A model generated the notes under the pieces. That model ran no database searches, was not told the DNA's origin, and saw only the letters and a list, made by a program, of their open reading frames with translations. From the NCBI RefSeq assembly GCF_027497215.1, contig NZ_CP114904.1, positions 1,116,001-1,180,000 on the forward strand: a stretch of 64,000 nt of DNA, written 5' to 3'. Every line of letters starts with the position of its first letter. Positions within the stretch are counted from its first letter, which is position 1. The position numbers and the translations under genes were made by a program. Source of the stretch: Micromonospora sp. WMMD812. GTDB taxonomy: Bacteria > Actinomycetota > Actinomycetes > Mycobacteriales > Micromonosporaceae. Below, piece after piece: positions 27,758 to 35,909 of the stretch.

Positions 27758-27768
27758 ACAAGTATTGT
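27758..27768. promoter_or_regulatory. Small palindrome overlapping the -10 of the XRE-cupin gene
   Basis: ACAA-GTA-TTGT overlaps the hexamer TATTGT (27763-27768), which lies 7 bases before the ATG of the regulator. It sits in the divergent intergenic region and is the best candidate operator for autoregulation; the same hexamer would drive a leaderless transcript. Confidence 0.45.
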
Positions 27769-27775
27769 TGCCGCT

Positions 27776-28360
27776 ATGGCAAACGATGAGGCGGCGGTGC
27801 TCGCGGCGGTCGGCCCCCGGCTGCGGGCCCTGCGCAAGCAGCGCGGCACCACCCTGAGCCAGCTCGCCGACGCCACCGGCATCTCGGTCAGCACCCTGTC
27901 GCGGCTGGAGTCCGGCGGGCGCCGCCCCACCCTGGAGCTGCTGCTGCCGCTGGCCCGCGCCCACCAGGTGCCCCTCGACGAGCTCGTCGGCGCGCCCGCC
28001 GCCGGTGACCCGCGGGTGCGGTCCCGCCCGATCGTCCACCACGGCGTCACGTTCCTGCCGTTGACGCGCCGCCCGGGCGGTCTGCAGGCGTTCAAGCAGA
28101 TCCTCCCACCGGGCACCCCCACCGGTGACCTGGACCAGCAGACCCACGAGGGCTACGAGTGGCTGTACGTGCTGTCGGGCCGGGTGCGGCTGCTGCTCGG
28201 CGAGCACGACCTGATCCTGACCCCGGGCGAGGTCGCCGAGTTCGACACCCGGGTGCCGCACCGGATCCACAACCCGGGCCCGGACACCGCCGAGCTGCTC
28301 AGCCTGTTCGGGCCGCAGGGGGAACGCCTGCACGTGCGGGCCCGCCCCCGCGCCGGCTGA
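27776..28360 (+). CDS. XRE-family regulator with cupin domain
   Basis: A 194-residue regulator. Residues about 12-65 are the helix-turn-helix (RALRKQRGTTLSQLADATGI, then SVSTLSRLESGGRRPTLELL). Residues about 115-190 are a cupin barrel (HEGYEWLYVLSGRVRLLLGE, then LTPGEVAEFDTRVPHRI). This class senses small molecules and often represses a divergent enzyme gene. The divergent neighbour is the thioredoxin reductase-methyltransferase fusion, the likely target. The ATG is 7 bases after TATTGT with no ribosome binding site, so it is probably translated from a leaderless message. It ends 45 bases before a strong hairpin. Confidence 0.9.
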   Translation: MANDEAAVLAAVGPRLRALRKQRGTTLSQLADATGISVSTLSRLESGGRRPTLELLLPLARAHQVPLDELVGAPAAGDPRVRSRPIVHHGVTFLPLTRRPGGLQAFKQILPPGTPTGDLDQQTHEGYEWLYVLSGRVRLLLGEHDLILTPGEVAEFDTRVPHRIHNPGPDTAELLSLFGPQGERLHVRARPRAG

Positions 28361-28405
28361 CGGCCCCCGTTCGCGGCTCGCACGGAACCCGCCCGGGGTA
28401 CGAAA

Positions 28406-28435
28406 ATCGGGGCGCGGCTCGCGCCGCGCCCCGAT
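28406..28435. terminator. Hairpin terminator after the XRE-cupin gene
   Basis: ATCGGGGCGCGGC and its complement form perfect 13-base arms around a TCGC loop; AAAA precedes the left arm, so it could also act leftward. Confidence 0.8.
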
Positions 28436-28936
28436 GCTCCCAGGCCCTCCCCGGCCGGTGGGGCGAGGATGCGGTACGCCGACCTTCGGACCGACCGGAC
28501 GCGGACTGGCTGCCCCCGCCGGGCCGTTGTCTACTGGCCGTGCACCCCACCCTGCCCGTACACCGGTAACCGCGGCCGGTTCGCGCCGCCCCGCCGACCC
28601 CCGCCCGCTGGACCTGGCCGCCGCGACGAAGTGCACCGTGTCGCTCGGCCAGCGGACGAAGGGACGAAGCGAACAACAGCCGCTTCCCGTAGTAGGACTC
28701 AAAGACGGTACGTGCTGCCCCCCGGGCGCTGTCAACCCACCCGCGACGAGTCGTCTGCGCCACATCGGCGTGTCGCGTCGGCGAGTCCCACCCGCTCCGC
28801 GTCGCCGGCCATTCAGCCGCTGTTCACCCGCCCCGACGGCCCCCGAACGACGCACGCGGGCGCGCCGACACCCGCGTCACGGCCGGCGCCGACCCGCGCC
28901 CGCGTCCGGCCCGACGCCGCGCCCCGACGATCAACC

Positions 28937-28952
28937 GTCCACAGTGTCCACA
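28937..28952 (+). repeat. Tandem GTCCACA repeats resembling DnaA boxes
   Basis: GTCCACA occurs at 28937-28943 and 28946-28952, a 9-base period. The Streptomyces DnaA box is TTGTCCACA; here the two leading bases differ. Two copies alone do not make an origin, and chance is likely. Confidence 0.25.
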
Positions 28953-28970
28953 CCGTGGCGCGGCCACGGT
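28952..28970. terminator. Short hairpin at the end of the lysine operon
   Basis: ACCGTGGC and GCCACGGT are perfect 8-base arms around GCG. It lies 11 bases beyond the last stop of the leftward lysine operon. Confidence 0.4.
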
Positions 28971-28980
28971 CGCCGCCCGG

Positions 28981-30315
28981 TCAGCCCCCCAGGTGGCGCG
29001 CCAGCACGTCGGCCGCCGCCCCCGGATGCTCCGCCGCGAGCAACCCACCGGCGGCCAGCACGTACTCGACGTCCACAACGGTGCGCGCGGCCCGCGGCAG
29101 CGGCCACCCGCCGGCGTAGTCGGACAGCACGGCGGTGAGCACCTGCGCCGCCTGCCCGGACGGCGCGTGCCGCAGCACCCCGCCGGAACCCACCACCAAC
29201 CGCACGTCCCGCAGGTCCCGCCCCTCCCGCTCGCCGGTGGCGCCGCCGCGGGCGTGCCGGCGCACCGCCACCGTCGCCGCGAGCGCGGCGATCCGCCGGT
29301 CCACCGCCCGCTCCGCGTCCCCGGCGGGCAGGAACCCCGGCTCGGCCGCCCGCACCGCCGCCGCCTGCGCCAGATCCTCCTGCTCACCCGGCGCGAGCAG
29401 CCGCTCCTCCGCGGCGGCCCGCACCACGCCCGGCGCGCTCCACCGCATGCCCAGGTCCCCCTCGACGGTCCGCGCCCGCCACAGCGTGCCGGCCACCTCC
29501 CGACCCGGGCCGCTGTCCCGCTCGTCCGGGGTGAGCACCGAGTACACGTCGGTGGTCGCCCCACCCACGTCCACCACCGCCAGGTCCCCGCCGATCCGGT
29601 CGGCGAGCACCTCCACTCCGGTCAGCACCGCGTCGGGGGTGGCCGCCCGCACCAGCCGCGCGAACCGGCCACCCCGCGACAGCCGCTTGCCGCCGATGAC
29701 GTGCCGCAGGAACACCTCCCGGATCGCCGCCCGCGCCGACGCGGGCGCGAGCACCCCGATGCGGGGCAGCACGTTGTCGGCCACCGTCACCGGCACCCCG
29801 GCCGCCGCCAGCACCCCGGCCAGGTCGTCGCGCACGTCGACGTTGCCGGCGAGCACCACCGGCACCCGCCAGCGGGCCCGGGCCAGCCGGGTCGCGTTGT
29901 GCGTCAACGTGTCGGCGTCCCCACCGTCGGTGCCGCCGACCAGCAGCACCACGTCCGGGCGGGCCGCCCGCAGCGCGGACAGCTCCACCGCGCCCAACCG
30001 GCCGGCCGCCACGTGCACCACGTTCGCGCCGGCCGACAGGCCCACCCGCCGCCCCGCCTGCGCGGTGACCAACTGCTCGTAGCCGATCACCGCCAGCCGC
30101 AACCCGCCGCCCGCCGACGAGCACACGTACCACGGCACCTCGCGGGCCGGCAGCCCGGCGGTGGCCGCCGCGACCGCCGCGTCTAGGCCGTGCAGCACGT
30201 CCGTGCCGACGGTGGTCGGCGACGACGCCGCCGCGACCAGCGCACCGTCGGTCAGGTCGACCACCGCCACCTTCGTGTACGTCGACCCGACGTCGGCGCA
30301 GACCGCGACGTTCAC
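28981..30315 (-). CDS. ASKHA-type reactivating factor (GlmL/MutL family) of a B12 aminomutase
   Basis: A 444-residue ATPase-fold protein. It has phosphate-1 VAVCADVGSTYTKVAVVDL, a second phosphate motif LAVVDVGGATTDVYSVL, and LVVGSGGVLRHAPSG near the C-terminus, as in the GlmL/MutL family encoded beside glutamate mutase and ornithine or lysine aminomutases. Such proteins are thought to exchange damaged cobalamin on adenosylcobalamin mutases. It is the last gene of the kdd-amidohydrolase-kamD-kamE-kal operon and its GTG overlaps the kal stop by four bases, so reactivation of KamDE is the natural inference. No ligand or enzyme was shown directly by sequence. Confidence 0.8.
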   Translation of the reverse strand: MNVAVCADVGSTYTKVAVVDLTDGALVAAASSPTTVGTDVLHGLDAAVAAATAGLPAREVPWYVCSSAGGGLRLAVIGYEQLVTAQAGRRVGLSAGANVVHVAAGRLGAVELSALRAARPDVVLLVGGTDGGDADTLTHNATRLARARWRVPVVLAGNVDVRDDLAGVLAAAGVPVTVADNVLPRIGVLAPASARAAIREVFLRHVIGGKRLSRGGRFARLVRAATPDAVLTGVEVLADRIGGDLAVVDVGGATTDVYSVLTPDERDSGPGREVAGTLWRARTVEGDLGMRWSAPGVVRAAAEERLLAPGEQEDLAQAAAVRAAEPGFLPAGDAERAVDRRIAALAATVAVRRHARGGATGEREGRDLRDVRLVVGSGGVLRHAPSGQAAQVLTAVLSDYAGGWPLPRAARTVVDVEYVLAAGGLLAAEHPGAAADVLARHLGG

Positions 30316-30704
30316 GCCGGCGGCGGTACGACCACCGTGCCGGTCGCGGTCACCGCCACGATCGGCGGGTCGAGGACCTCCGCGGCCGACTCCGACCGGT
30401 CCGGCCGGCCCCGGCACACCACCCGCGCCTCGAAGTCGATGGTGCGGCTGCGGCTGCCCACCCGGGTCACCGTCGCCGACACCTCCAGCACGTCCCCAGC
30501 CCGCATCGGCGCCCGGAACTGCACGTCCGAATAGGACGCGAACAGCCCCTCGTCGCCGTCGGCGCGGATGCACACCTCGGTGGCCACGTCACCGAACAAC
30601 CCGAGCGCGTACGCCCCGTCGACCAGATTGCCCGCGTAGTGCGCGTGCGCGTACGGCACATACCGGCGGTGCGTCACCGTCAACCCGAGCCTCGTGTCGG
30701 TCAT
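30312..30704 (-). CDS. kal: 3-aminobutyryl-CoA ammonia-lyase (hotdog fold)
   Basis: A 130-residue hotdog-fold protein with the central helix YAGNLVDGAYALGLFGDVATE and the sandwich strands DVQFRAPMRAGDVLEVSATV and RTIDFEARVVCRG. Its size and position after kamD and kamE match Kal of the lysine pathway, which removes ammonia from L-3-aminobutyryl-CoA to give crotonyl-CoA. A generic thioesterase of the same fold cannot be excluded by sequence alone; the context makes Kal the better call. The ATG overlaps the kamE stop by four bases and its own stop overlaps the reactivase GTG, so the genes are tightly coupled. Confidence 0.8.
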   Translation of the reverse strand: MTDTRLGLTVTHRRYVPYAHAHYAGNLVDGAYALGLFGDVATEVCIRADGDEGLFASYSDVQFRAPMRAGDVLEVSATVTRVGSRSRTIDFEARVVCRGRPDRSESAAEVLDPPIVAVTATGTVVVPPPA

Positions 30705-31462
30705 ACTCTCGCCTTCTTCTCCGTGACCAGCGCGTGCACCAGGAAACTGGCCACCTCACCCGGGGTGGTGCCGCGACCGAAGATCCGGTCCACGCCCAAC
30801 TCCTCGGCCATCGTCTCGTCGAACCGCGGCCCCCCGACGATCAGCAGCGGCCGCCGCCCGGCCGGCATCGCCTCCCGGAACGCCGCGGACATCTCCCGCG
30901 TGTTGTGCAGGTGCGCGTCGCGTTGCGTCACCACCTGCGACACCAGCACCGCGTCGGCCTTCTCCACCCGGGCCGCCTCCACCAGCTCCGGCACGCTGAC
31001 CTGCGCGCCCAGGTTGGTGACCTTCAACTCCCGGTAGTACTCCAGGCCCTTCTCCCCGGCGATGCCCTTGACGTTCAGGATCGCGTCGATACCCACGGTG
31101 TGCGCGTCGGTGCCGATGCACGCCCCCACCACCGACAGCTTGCGCCGCAACCGCTGCTTCACCAGGGAGTTGACCTCCTTGGCCGACAGCAGCGGGAAGT
31201 CCCGCTCCACCACCTGCACCGCGGACAGGTCCACCAGGTGGTTCGCCCGCCCGTACACGACGAAGAACGTGTACCCGTCGCCCATCTGCTTCGCGTGCAC
31301 CAGCATCGCCGGGTCGATGCCCATCTTCCCGGCCAACTGGATCGCCGCGCCCTCGGCCCGCTTGTCGTGCGGCACCGGCAGCGTGAACGACACCTGCACC
31401 ATCCCGTCGCCGGTGGTGTCCCCGTACGGCCGGACGATCTTCTTCTCCGCCGCCGCCGTCAC
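30701..31462 (-). CDS. kamE: D-lysine/beta-lysine 5,6-aminomutase, beta subunit (cobalamin- and PLP-binding)
   Basis: A 253-residue subunit with the base-off B12 motif in GACIGTDAHTVGIDAIL: His121 is the lower cobalt ligand, and Lys132, eleven residues later, matches the spacing of His133 and Lys144 of the clostridial enzyme, where the Lys holds PLP. The N-terminal 100 residues form the PLP-side domain and the remainder a Rossmann B12-binding domain (LLIVGGPRFDETMAEELGVD). With KamD it moves the terminal amino group from C6 to C5 of beta-lysine. The GTG overlaps the kamD stop by four bases, so the subunits are translationally coupled. Confidence 0.93.
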   Translation of the reverse strand: MTAAAEKKIVRPYGDTTGDGMVQVSFTLPVPHDKRAEGAAIQLAGKMGIDPAMLVHAKQMGDGYTFFVVYGRANHLVDLSAVQVVERDFPLLSAKEVNSLVKQRLRRKLSVVGACIGTDAHTVGIDAILNVKGIAGEKGLEYYRELKVTNLGAQVSVPELVEAARVEKADAVLVSQVVTQRDAHLHNTREMSAAFREAMPAGRRPLLIVGGPRFDETMAEELGVDRIFGRGTTPGEVASFLVHALVTEKKARV

Positions 31463-33078
31463 GACCGCGCCGCCTCTCCACTCGCGACCGTCGGACTCGT
31501 CAACTCGTTGCTCGCGCCCGCCCGGTCCCCCTCGAGGATCTCCGTGGCCGGGTTGAAGTAGCCGGCCTCGTGCTTCGCCACCCCGGCCAGGCCCTTGCCC
31601 CGGTCCGCGGGCCGCTTCATGATCCCGAACGTGCCCTCCGCGATCGCGGTGAGCAGCGACTGCCCGCCGATGCGCTCCAGCAGCTCCACCGCCTCACCCA
31701 GCACCCGGTTGGCCCGCTGCTGGATGAACCCGCCGGGCGCCGGCACGAAGTCCTCGCGCAGCCCACCGGCCGCGCCCAGCACGTACCGGACGTTCTGCAG
31801 CGCGATGTCCCGGTCCGACAGCCACGGCGTCACCACCGCCTCGGTCATCATCCCCACCAGCAGGATGCCCTGCCCCGTCATGGTGCCCGCCAGGTTGAAG
31901 AACCCGTCGAGCAGGTTGCCGCGGAACACGTCCCCGGTCATGTGCTTCGTCGGCGGCATCCACTTCAACGGCGCGTCCGGGAACAGCTCCCGCGCCAGCA
32001 ACGCGTGCGCCAACTCCAGCCGGAACGACTCCGGCAGCTCCGGATTGATCTCGAACGCGTGCCCCAGCCCCAACTGCCAGTCCGCCAACCCCGCCTCGTG
32101 CGCGAAAAACTCGTTGAGCAGCTGCGACACGGTCACCGTGTGCGCCTCCTCCACCGCGTCGGCGGTGGTGAGGTAGTTGTCCTCCCCGGTGTTGATGATG
32201 ATGCCCGCCCGGGCGTGCACCTGCCGGGAGAACCGCTGGTCGACGAACGTCCGCACCGGGTTGATGTCGCGGAACAGGATCCCGTACATCGAGTCGTTGA
32301 GCATCATGTCCAGCCGCTCCAGGCCGGCCAGCGTCGCCATCTCCGGCATGCACAGCCCCGACGCGTAGTTCGTCAGCCGCACGTACCGGCCCAGCTCCTT
32401 CGACGACACGTCCAACGCCGCCCGCATCAACCGGAAGTTCTCCTGCGTGGCGTACGTGCCGGCGAAACCCTCCCGGGTCGCCCCCTCCGGCACGTAGTCC
32501 AGCAACGACTGCCCCGTCGAACGGATCACCGCGATCACGTCCGCGCCGGCCCGCGCCGCCGCCTGCGCCTGCGGGATGTCCTCGTAGATGTCCCCGGTCG
32601 CCACGATCAGGTAGATCCACGGCCGCTGCCGCGGGTCCCCGTACCGCTGCACCAGCCGGTCCCGCTCCGCCCGCCGCCGGTCGATCGACCGGACGCCCGC
32701 GCCCACCGCCCGACGGGCCGCCTTCCGCGCCACCGTGGCCGCCTTGCCGGACGGCACCTGGAACCGCACCGACCCCGCCGCGGCCTTCTGCGCCAGCAGC
32801 GTCACATCGGTGATGTCCTCCCGAGCCAGGGCGTCGAACACCGGCGCCGCCACCCCGTGCCCCAGCCCGACGTCCGCGACCACCGCGTCGACGAGGCGGT
32901 TCACCCACGGAATGCCGTCCGGGTCCGCGCCGACCACCCCGGCCAGCCGCAGCACCGCCCGCTCCACCGACACCGTCGTGTGGCTGCGCGCCAGATCCAC
33001 CACCGGCTGCCCGGCGCGGCGCGCCAACTCCCGCGCCCGCGCCACCAGCGCCGGATCCAAGTCAAGCTTGCTCGTCAC
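31459..33078 (-). CDS. kamD: D-lysine/beta-lysine 5,6-aminomutase, alpha subunit
   Basis: A 539-residue TIM-barrel subunit that holds the adenosylcobalamin and PLP reaction site with KamE. It matches the family over its length: IYLIVATGDIYEDIPQAQAA, DVIAVIRSTGQSLLDYVPEG, YVRLTNYASGLCMPEMA, MYGILFRDINPVRTFVDQRF, and PLKWMPPTKHMTGDVFRGN. It converts L-beta-lysine to 3,5-diaminohexanoate (and can act on D-lysine). It is the third gene of the leftward operon, 66 bases after the amidohydrolase gene. The last 25 residues form an acidic, variable tail. There is no stand-alone B12 domain; that is supplied by KamE. Confidence 0.93.
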   Translation of the reverse strand: MTSKLDLDPALVARARELARRAGQPVVDLARSHTTVSVERAVLRLAGVVGADPDGIPWVNRLVDAVVADVGLGHGVAAPVFDALAREDITDVTLLAQKAAAGSVRFQVPSGKAATVARKAARRAVGAGVRSIDRRRAERDRLVQRYGDPRQRPWIYLIVATGDIYEDIPQAQAAARAGADVIAVIRSTGQSLLDYVPEGATREGFAGTYATQENFRLMRAALDVSSKELGRYVRLTNYASGLCMPEMATLAGLERLDMMLNDSMYGILFRDINPVRTFVDQRFSRQVHARAGIIINTGEDNYLTTADAVEEAHTVTVSQLLNEFFAHEAGLADWQLGLGHAFEINPELPESFRLELAHALLARELFPDAPLKWMPPTKHMTGDVFRGNLLDGFFNLAGTMTGQGILLVGMMTEAVVTPWLSDRDIALQNVRYVLGAAGGLREDFVPAPGGFIQQRANRVLGEAVELLERIGGQSLLTAIAEGTFGIMKRPADRGKGLAGVAKHEAGYFNPATEILEGDRAGASNELTSPTVASGEAARS

Positions 33079-33144
33079 GCCGTCACCCCGCTCCGCCCGG
33101 CGACGGCGCGACGCGCCCCGATGCCGTGCTGATGGTTCGCTCGG

Positions 33145-34710
33145 TCACGAAGACCCTTCCTCATAGATCACGTCCCCGCGCAGCACCGTGCGCCGGCACA
33201 CCGGCAGCGGCGTCGGATCCGCCGGCCCCCGCGCCTCCGGGTCCTCGGCCAGCAGCACCGGCAGACCCCGCTCCACGCCCGCCGGCGTCGACCAGACCGC
33301 GAACGTCGCCGGCGCGCCCAGCGCCAACACACCCTCGTTGTCCAGGTGCACCGCCCGCCACCCGCCCCGGGTGTGCGCCGCGAACGCCGCCCGCACACTC
33401 ATCCGCTGCGACGGATTGTGGTGCGCCGCCGCCGCCCGCACCGACCCCCACGGGTCCAGCGGCGTCACCGGCGAATCCGACCCGAACGCCAACGCCACAC
33501 CGACCGAGTGCATCGCCCCCATCGGGTTCGACGCCAACGACCGGTCCAACCCCAACCGCGACTCGTACATCCGGCCCGCGCCACCCCACAACCGGTCGAA
33601 CGCCGGCTGCATGCTCGCCACGATCCCGTACTCCACGAACCCGGCGATCAACCGCTTGCTCATGATCTCCGCGTGCTCCACCCGGTGCCGGGCCGCCCGC
33701 AGCCGCTCCACACCCAGCGTCTCCGCCGCCGCCGCGAACCCCTCCAGCACCGTGCCGATCGCCGCGTCACCGATCGCGTGGAACCCGCCCTGCAACCCGT
33801 GCGCCGCGCAGTCCACCAGATGCTCACGCACCTGCTCGGCGGAGACGTACCCGTGCCCGCACGAGTCCCCGTCCCGGTACGGCTCCGACACGTGCGCCGT
33901 CCGCGACCCCAACGCGCCGTCGGCGAACAGGTCACCACCCGCGCCCACCGCGCCCAACTCCCGCGCCCGGGCCGCACCGCCCAGCTCACCCCAGTACCCG
34001 TACACCTCGGGCAACCCCGCGCCGGAGATGCCCAACAGCCCGGTGAAGTCCTGCTCGTCGGAGATCTCCGGCCCGCCGCACTCGTGCACCGCCGCGATGC
34101 CCAGCGACGCCGCGTGCGCCAACGCCGCCCGCTGCGCGGCCACCCGCTGCGGCCGCGTCACCGACGCGAACGCCGCCGCCCGCACCACGTGGTGCGCGTC
34201 CCGGCGCAACCAACCGGACGCGTCGTAACCCGCCGCGGCCGCCACCTCCGGCACCGCCGCCAGCAACGCCGACGACACCAACGCCGAGTGGATCGACGCC
34301 TGCGACAGATACACCCGCCGGCCGCCCGCCGCCCGGTCCACCGCCGCCGCGTCCGGCAGCTCCGGCGCCGGCCAGGACGACTCGTCCCACCCGTGCCCCA
34401 GCACCACCGCGTCCGCCGGCAGACCCGCCGCGAACCCGGCCACCGCCTCCAGCAACTCCCCCGCCGACCGCACCCCGGACAGATCGAGCCCGGACAACGC
34501 CAACCCGGTGTCCGTCGCGTGCACGTGCGCGTCCACGAACGCCGGCGTCACCAGCGCCCCGGCCAGGTCCACCACCCGGTCGGCGGCCGGGGCGTCCCCG
34601 TCCGCCCCCAACCAGGAGATCCGCCCGTCGGACACCAGCAACGCGGTCGCGCTCGGATCGGCGGGGCAGTGCAGCACTCCGCCGCGGTACAACGTCGAGG
34701 GGTTCGTCAT
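33145..34710 (-). CDS. Amidohydrolase family protein (YtcJ / formamide deformylase-like)
   Basis: A 521-residue metal-dependent hydrolase. It has the metal-binding start of the barrel VTPAFVDAHVHATDTGLA, a later HECGGPEISDEQD segment, AAHGLQGGFHAIGDAAI and the aspartate-containing ALAFGSDSPVTPLDPWG. It matches the YtcJ branch, which acts on N-acyl or N-formyl compounds and related amides; the natural substrate is often unknown. It sits between kdd and kamD, only four bases after kdd, so it is cotranscribed with the lysine genes. It may release an amine from an acylated lysine derivative, but that is inference from position only. Confidence 0.8.
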   Translation of the reverse strand: MTNPSTLYRGGVLHCPADPSATALLVSDGRISWLGADGDAPAADRVVDLAGALVTPAFVDAHVHATDTGLALSGLDLSGVRSAGELLEAVAGFAAGLPADAVVLGHGWDESSWPAPELPDAAAVDRAAGGRRVYLSQASIHSALVSSALLAAVPEVAAAAGYDASGWLRRDAHHVVRAAAFASVTRPQRVAAQRAALAHAASLGIAAVHECGGPEISDEQDFTGLLGISGAGLPEVYGYWGELGGAARARELGAVGAGGDLFADGALGSRTAHVSEPYRDGDSCGHGYVSAEQVREHLVDCAAHGLQGGFHAIGDAAIGTVLEGFAAAAETLGVERLRAARHRVEHAEIMSKRLIAGFVEYGIVASMQPAFDRLWGGAGRMYESRLGLDRSLASNPMGAMHSVGVALAFGSDSPVTPLDPWGSVRAAAAHHNPSQRMSVRAAFAAHTRGGWRAVHLDNEGVLALGAPATFAVWSTPAGVERGLPVLLAEDPEARGPADPTPLPVCRRTVLRGDVIYEEGSS

Positions 34711-34714
34711 GACC

Positions 34715-35776
34715 TCAGTCTGCCGCCAACCGGGACTCGAAGAGCCGACGCACCCCCGGCTCGGCGCGCAGCAGCGCCAACGCCAGCTCCGCGTGACCCG
34801 GCACGTACCCGTTGCCCACCAGCATCGTCACATCCGCCGCCAGACCCTCCGCGCCCAACGCCGCCGCCGCGAAGCTCGTCGCCATCGAGAAGAAGATCAC
34901 CGTGCCGCCGTCCGCGGTGGCCAGGACCGCGCCGTGCTCGCAGCCCGGCACGTCCACGCACACCACCGTCACGTCCGCCGGCACCCCCAGCGCCGTCGTC
35001 ACCGCCGTGGACAGCGCCACCGGATCCCGGGCGTCGGCCAACGCCACCACGTCGGCCACCCCAGCCGCCGTCAGCGCGTCCTGCTCCGCGGCCACCGGCA
35101 CCACCCCGACCGTACGGCCGGCACCCGCCCGCCGCGCCGCGGCCAGCGACAGCGACCCGCTCTTGCCCGCGCCGCCGATCACCGCCACCGTCACCGGCCG
35201 GGCATCCCCCTCGCGCGCCCGGTCGGCCACGTACCGCGACACCACCCGCCCCGTCAGCGCCGGCGCCCCACACACGTCCAGCACCGCCAGGGACAGCTGC
35301 GGGTCCTCCTCCGCCGGCAGCACCGCGGCGATCGACCGGGCGAACAGGATCGCGTGCCCGTCGCACGGCACCTGCTCGCTGCGCCCGTCCCACCGGGCCA
35401 ACCCGTCGGTGATCACCAACGGGGTCAGCGTCAACGACACCAGGGTCGCCACCCGCTCCCCCGCCTTCAACCCCAGCGGCGAGCGGCGGCCGACCTCCTC
35501 CACCGTGCCGATCAGCATCCCGCCCGACCCGGTCACCGGGTTCTGCATCTTGCCCCGGGTCGACACGATCTCCAGCACCTCGGCGCGCACCGCGTCGCCG
35601 TCACCGGCGTGCTTCTCCCACAACTGGCGGAAGCTCGCCGCGTCCAGGTTCAGTCGCTCCACCCGGATGCGCACCTCGTTCGCCGCGATCTCCGGACTCG
35701 CGTCGAGCCGCCACGCCCCCTGCGGCAGCACCCCCGCCGGTTCCAGAACACGGTGCAGTCCCACCGGTGACGTCAC
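34715..35776 (-). CDS. kdd: L-erythro-3,5-diaminohexanoate dehydrogenase
   Basis: A 353-residue dehydrogenase of the medium-chain-like Kdd family. It has the N-terminal catalytic domain (LDAASFRQLWEKHAGDGDAV, then the GSGGMLIGTVEEVG strand) and a Rossmann domain with VAVIGGAGKSGSLSLAAARR for NAD(P). Kdd oxidatively deaminates 3,5-diaminohexanoate to 3-keto-5-aminohexanoate in the lysine pathway. The GTG at 35776 has a clear ribosome binding site, GGAGGTCGGC. It is the first gene of the leftward operon, divergent from kamA with a 133-base intergenic region that carries an imperfect inverted repeat. Confidence 0.9.
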   Translation of the reverse strand: MTSPVGLHRVLEPAGVLPQGAWRLDASPEIAANEVRIRVERLNLDAASFRQLWEKHAGDGDAVRAEVLEIVSTRGKMQNPVTGSGGMLIGTVEEVGRRSPLGLKAGERVATLVSLTLTPLVITDGLARWDGRSEQVPCDGHAILFARSIAAVLPAEEDPQLSLAVLDVCGAPALTGRVVSRYVADRAREGDARPVTVAVIGGAGKSGSLSLAAARRAGAGRTVGVVPVAAEQDALTAAGVADVVALADARDPVALSTAVTTALGVPADVTVVCVDVPGCEHGAVLATADGGTVIFFSMATSFAAAALGAEGLAADVTMLVGNGYVPGHAELALALLRAEPGVRRLFESRLAAD

Positions 35777-35827
35777 GCCGACCTCCCCTGTCCACCGCCC
35801 GAACCCTCGACCAGGGCTCGCATCACG

Positions 35828-35869
35828 GGAAAACTTCCGGCAGACTAATTTCTTCACCGGATATTTTCC
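35828..35869. promoter_or_regulatory. Imperfect inverted repeat in the kdd/kamA divergent promoter region
   Basis: GGAAAACTTCCGG (35828-35840) and CCGGATATTTTCC (35857-35869) are 13-base arms matching at 11 positions, 16 bases apart. The region is AT-rich for this genome. TAGCCT at 35872-35877 could be the kamA -10. A shared regulator of both directions is inferred. Confidence 0.45.
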
Positions 35870-35909
35870 AGTAGCCTTCCGGGACGCTGATCAGCAACGA
35901 GGAGGGGCC

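Larger units (their letters stand above)
28436..28980. other. Non-coding stretch between the XRE-cupin gene and the lysine operon
   Basis: About 545 bases without a convincing gene. Open frames here have irregular composition and no recognisable motif. The right end carries two DnaA-box-like repeats and a short hairpin listed separately. No tRNA, RNase P, tmRNA or riboswitch core was recognised. Confidence 0.45.

Noticed and set aside
24274..27789. A 1171-codon open frame on the + strand across lnt and the reductase-methyltransferase fusion
   Set aside because: It lies antisense to genes with clear catalytic motifs and has His/Gly/Arg/Gln-rich low-complexity translation, typical of GC-rich shadow frames.
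28299..28763. Open frame beginning MAQTTRRGWVDSARG in the gap before the lysine operon
   Set aside because: It crosses the strong hairpin at 28406-28435 and the end of the XRE-cupin gene, has no ribosome binding site and no recognisable motif.
28937..28970. Replication origin suggested by DnaA-box-like repeats
   Set aside because: Only two imperfect boxes, no dnaA/dnaN/gyrB neighbourhood and no AT-rich unwinding region.
35777..35909. Cobalamin riboswitch controlling the B12-dependent lysine genes
   Set aside because: The divergent region is only 133 bases, too short for two promoters plus a riboswitch, and no conserved B12-box text was seen.
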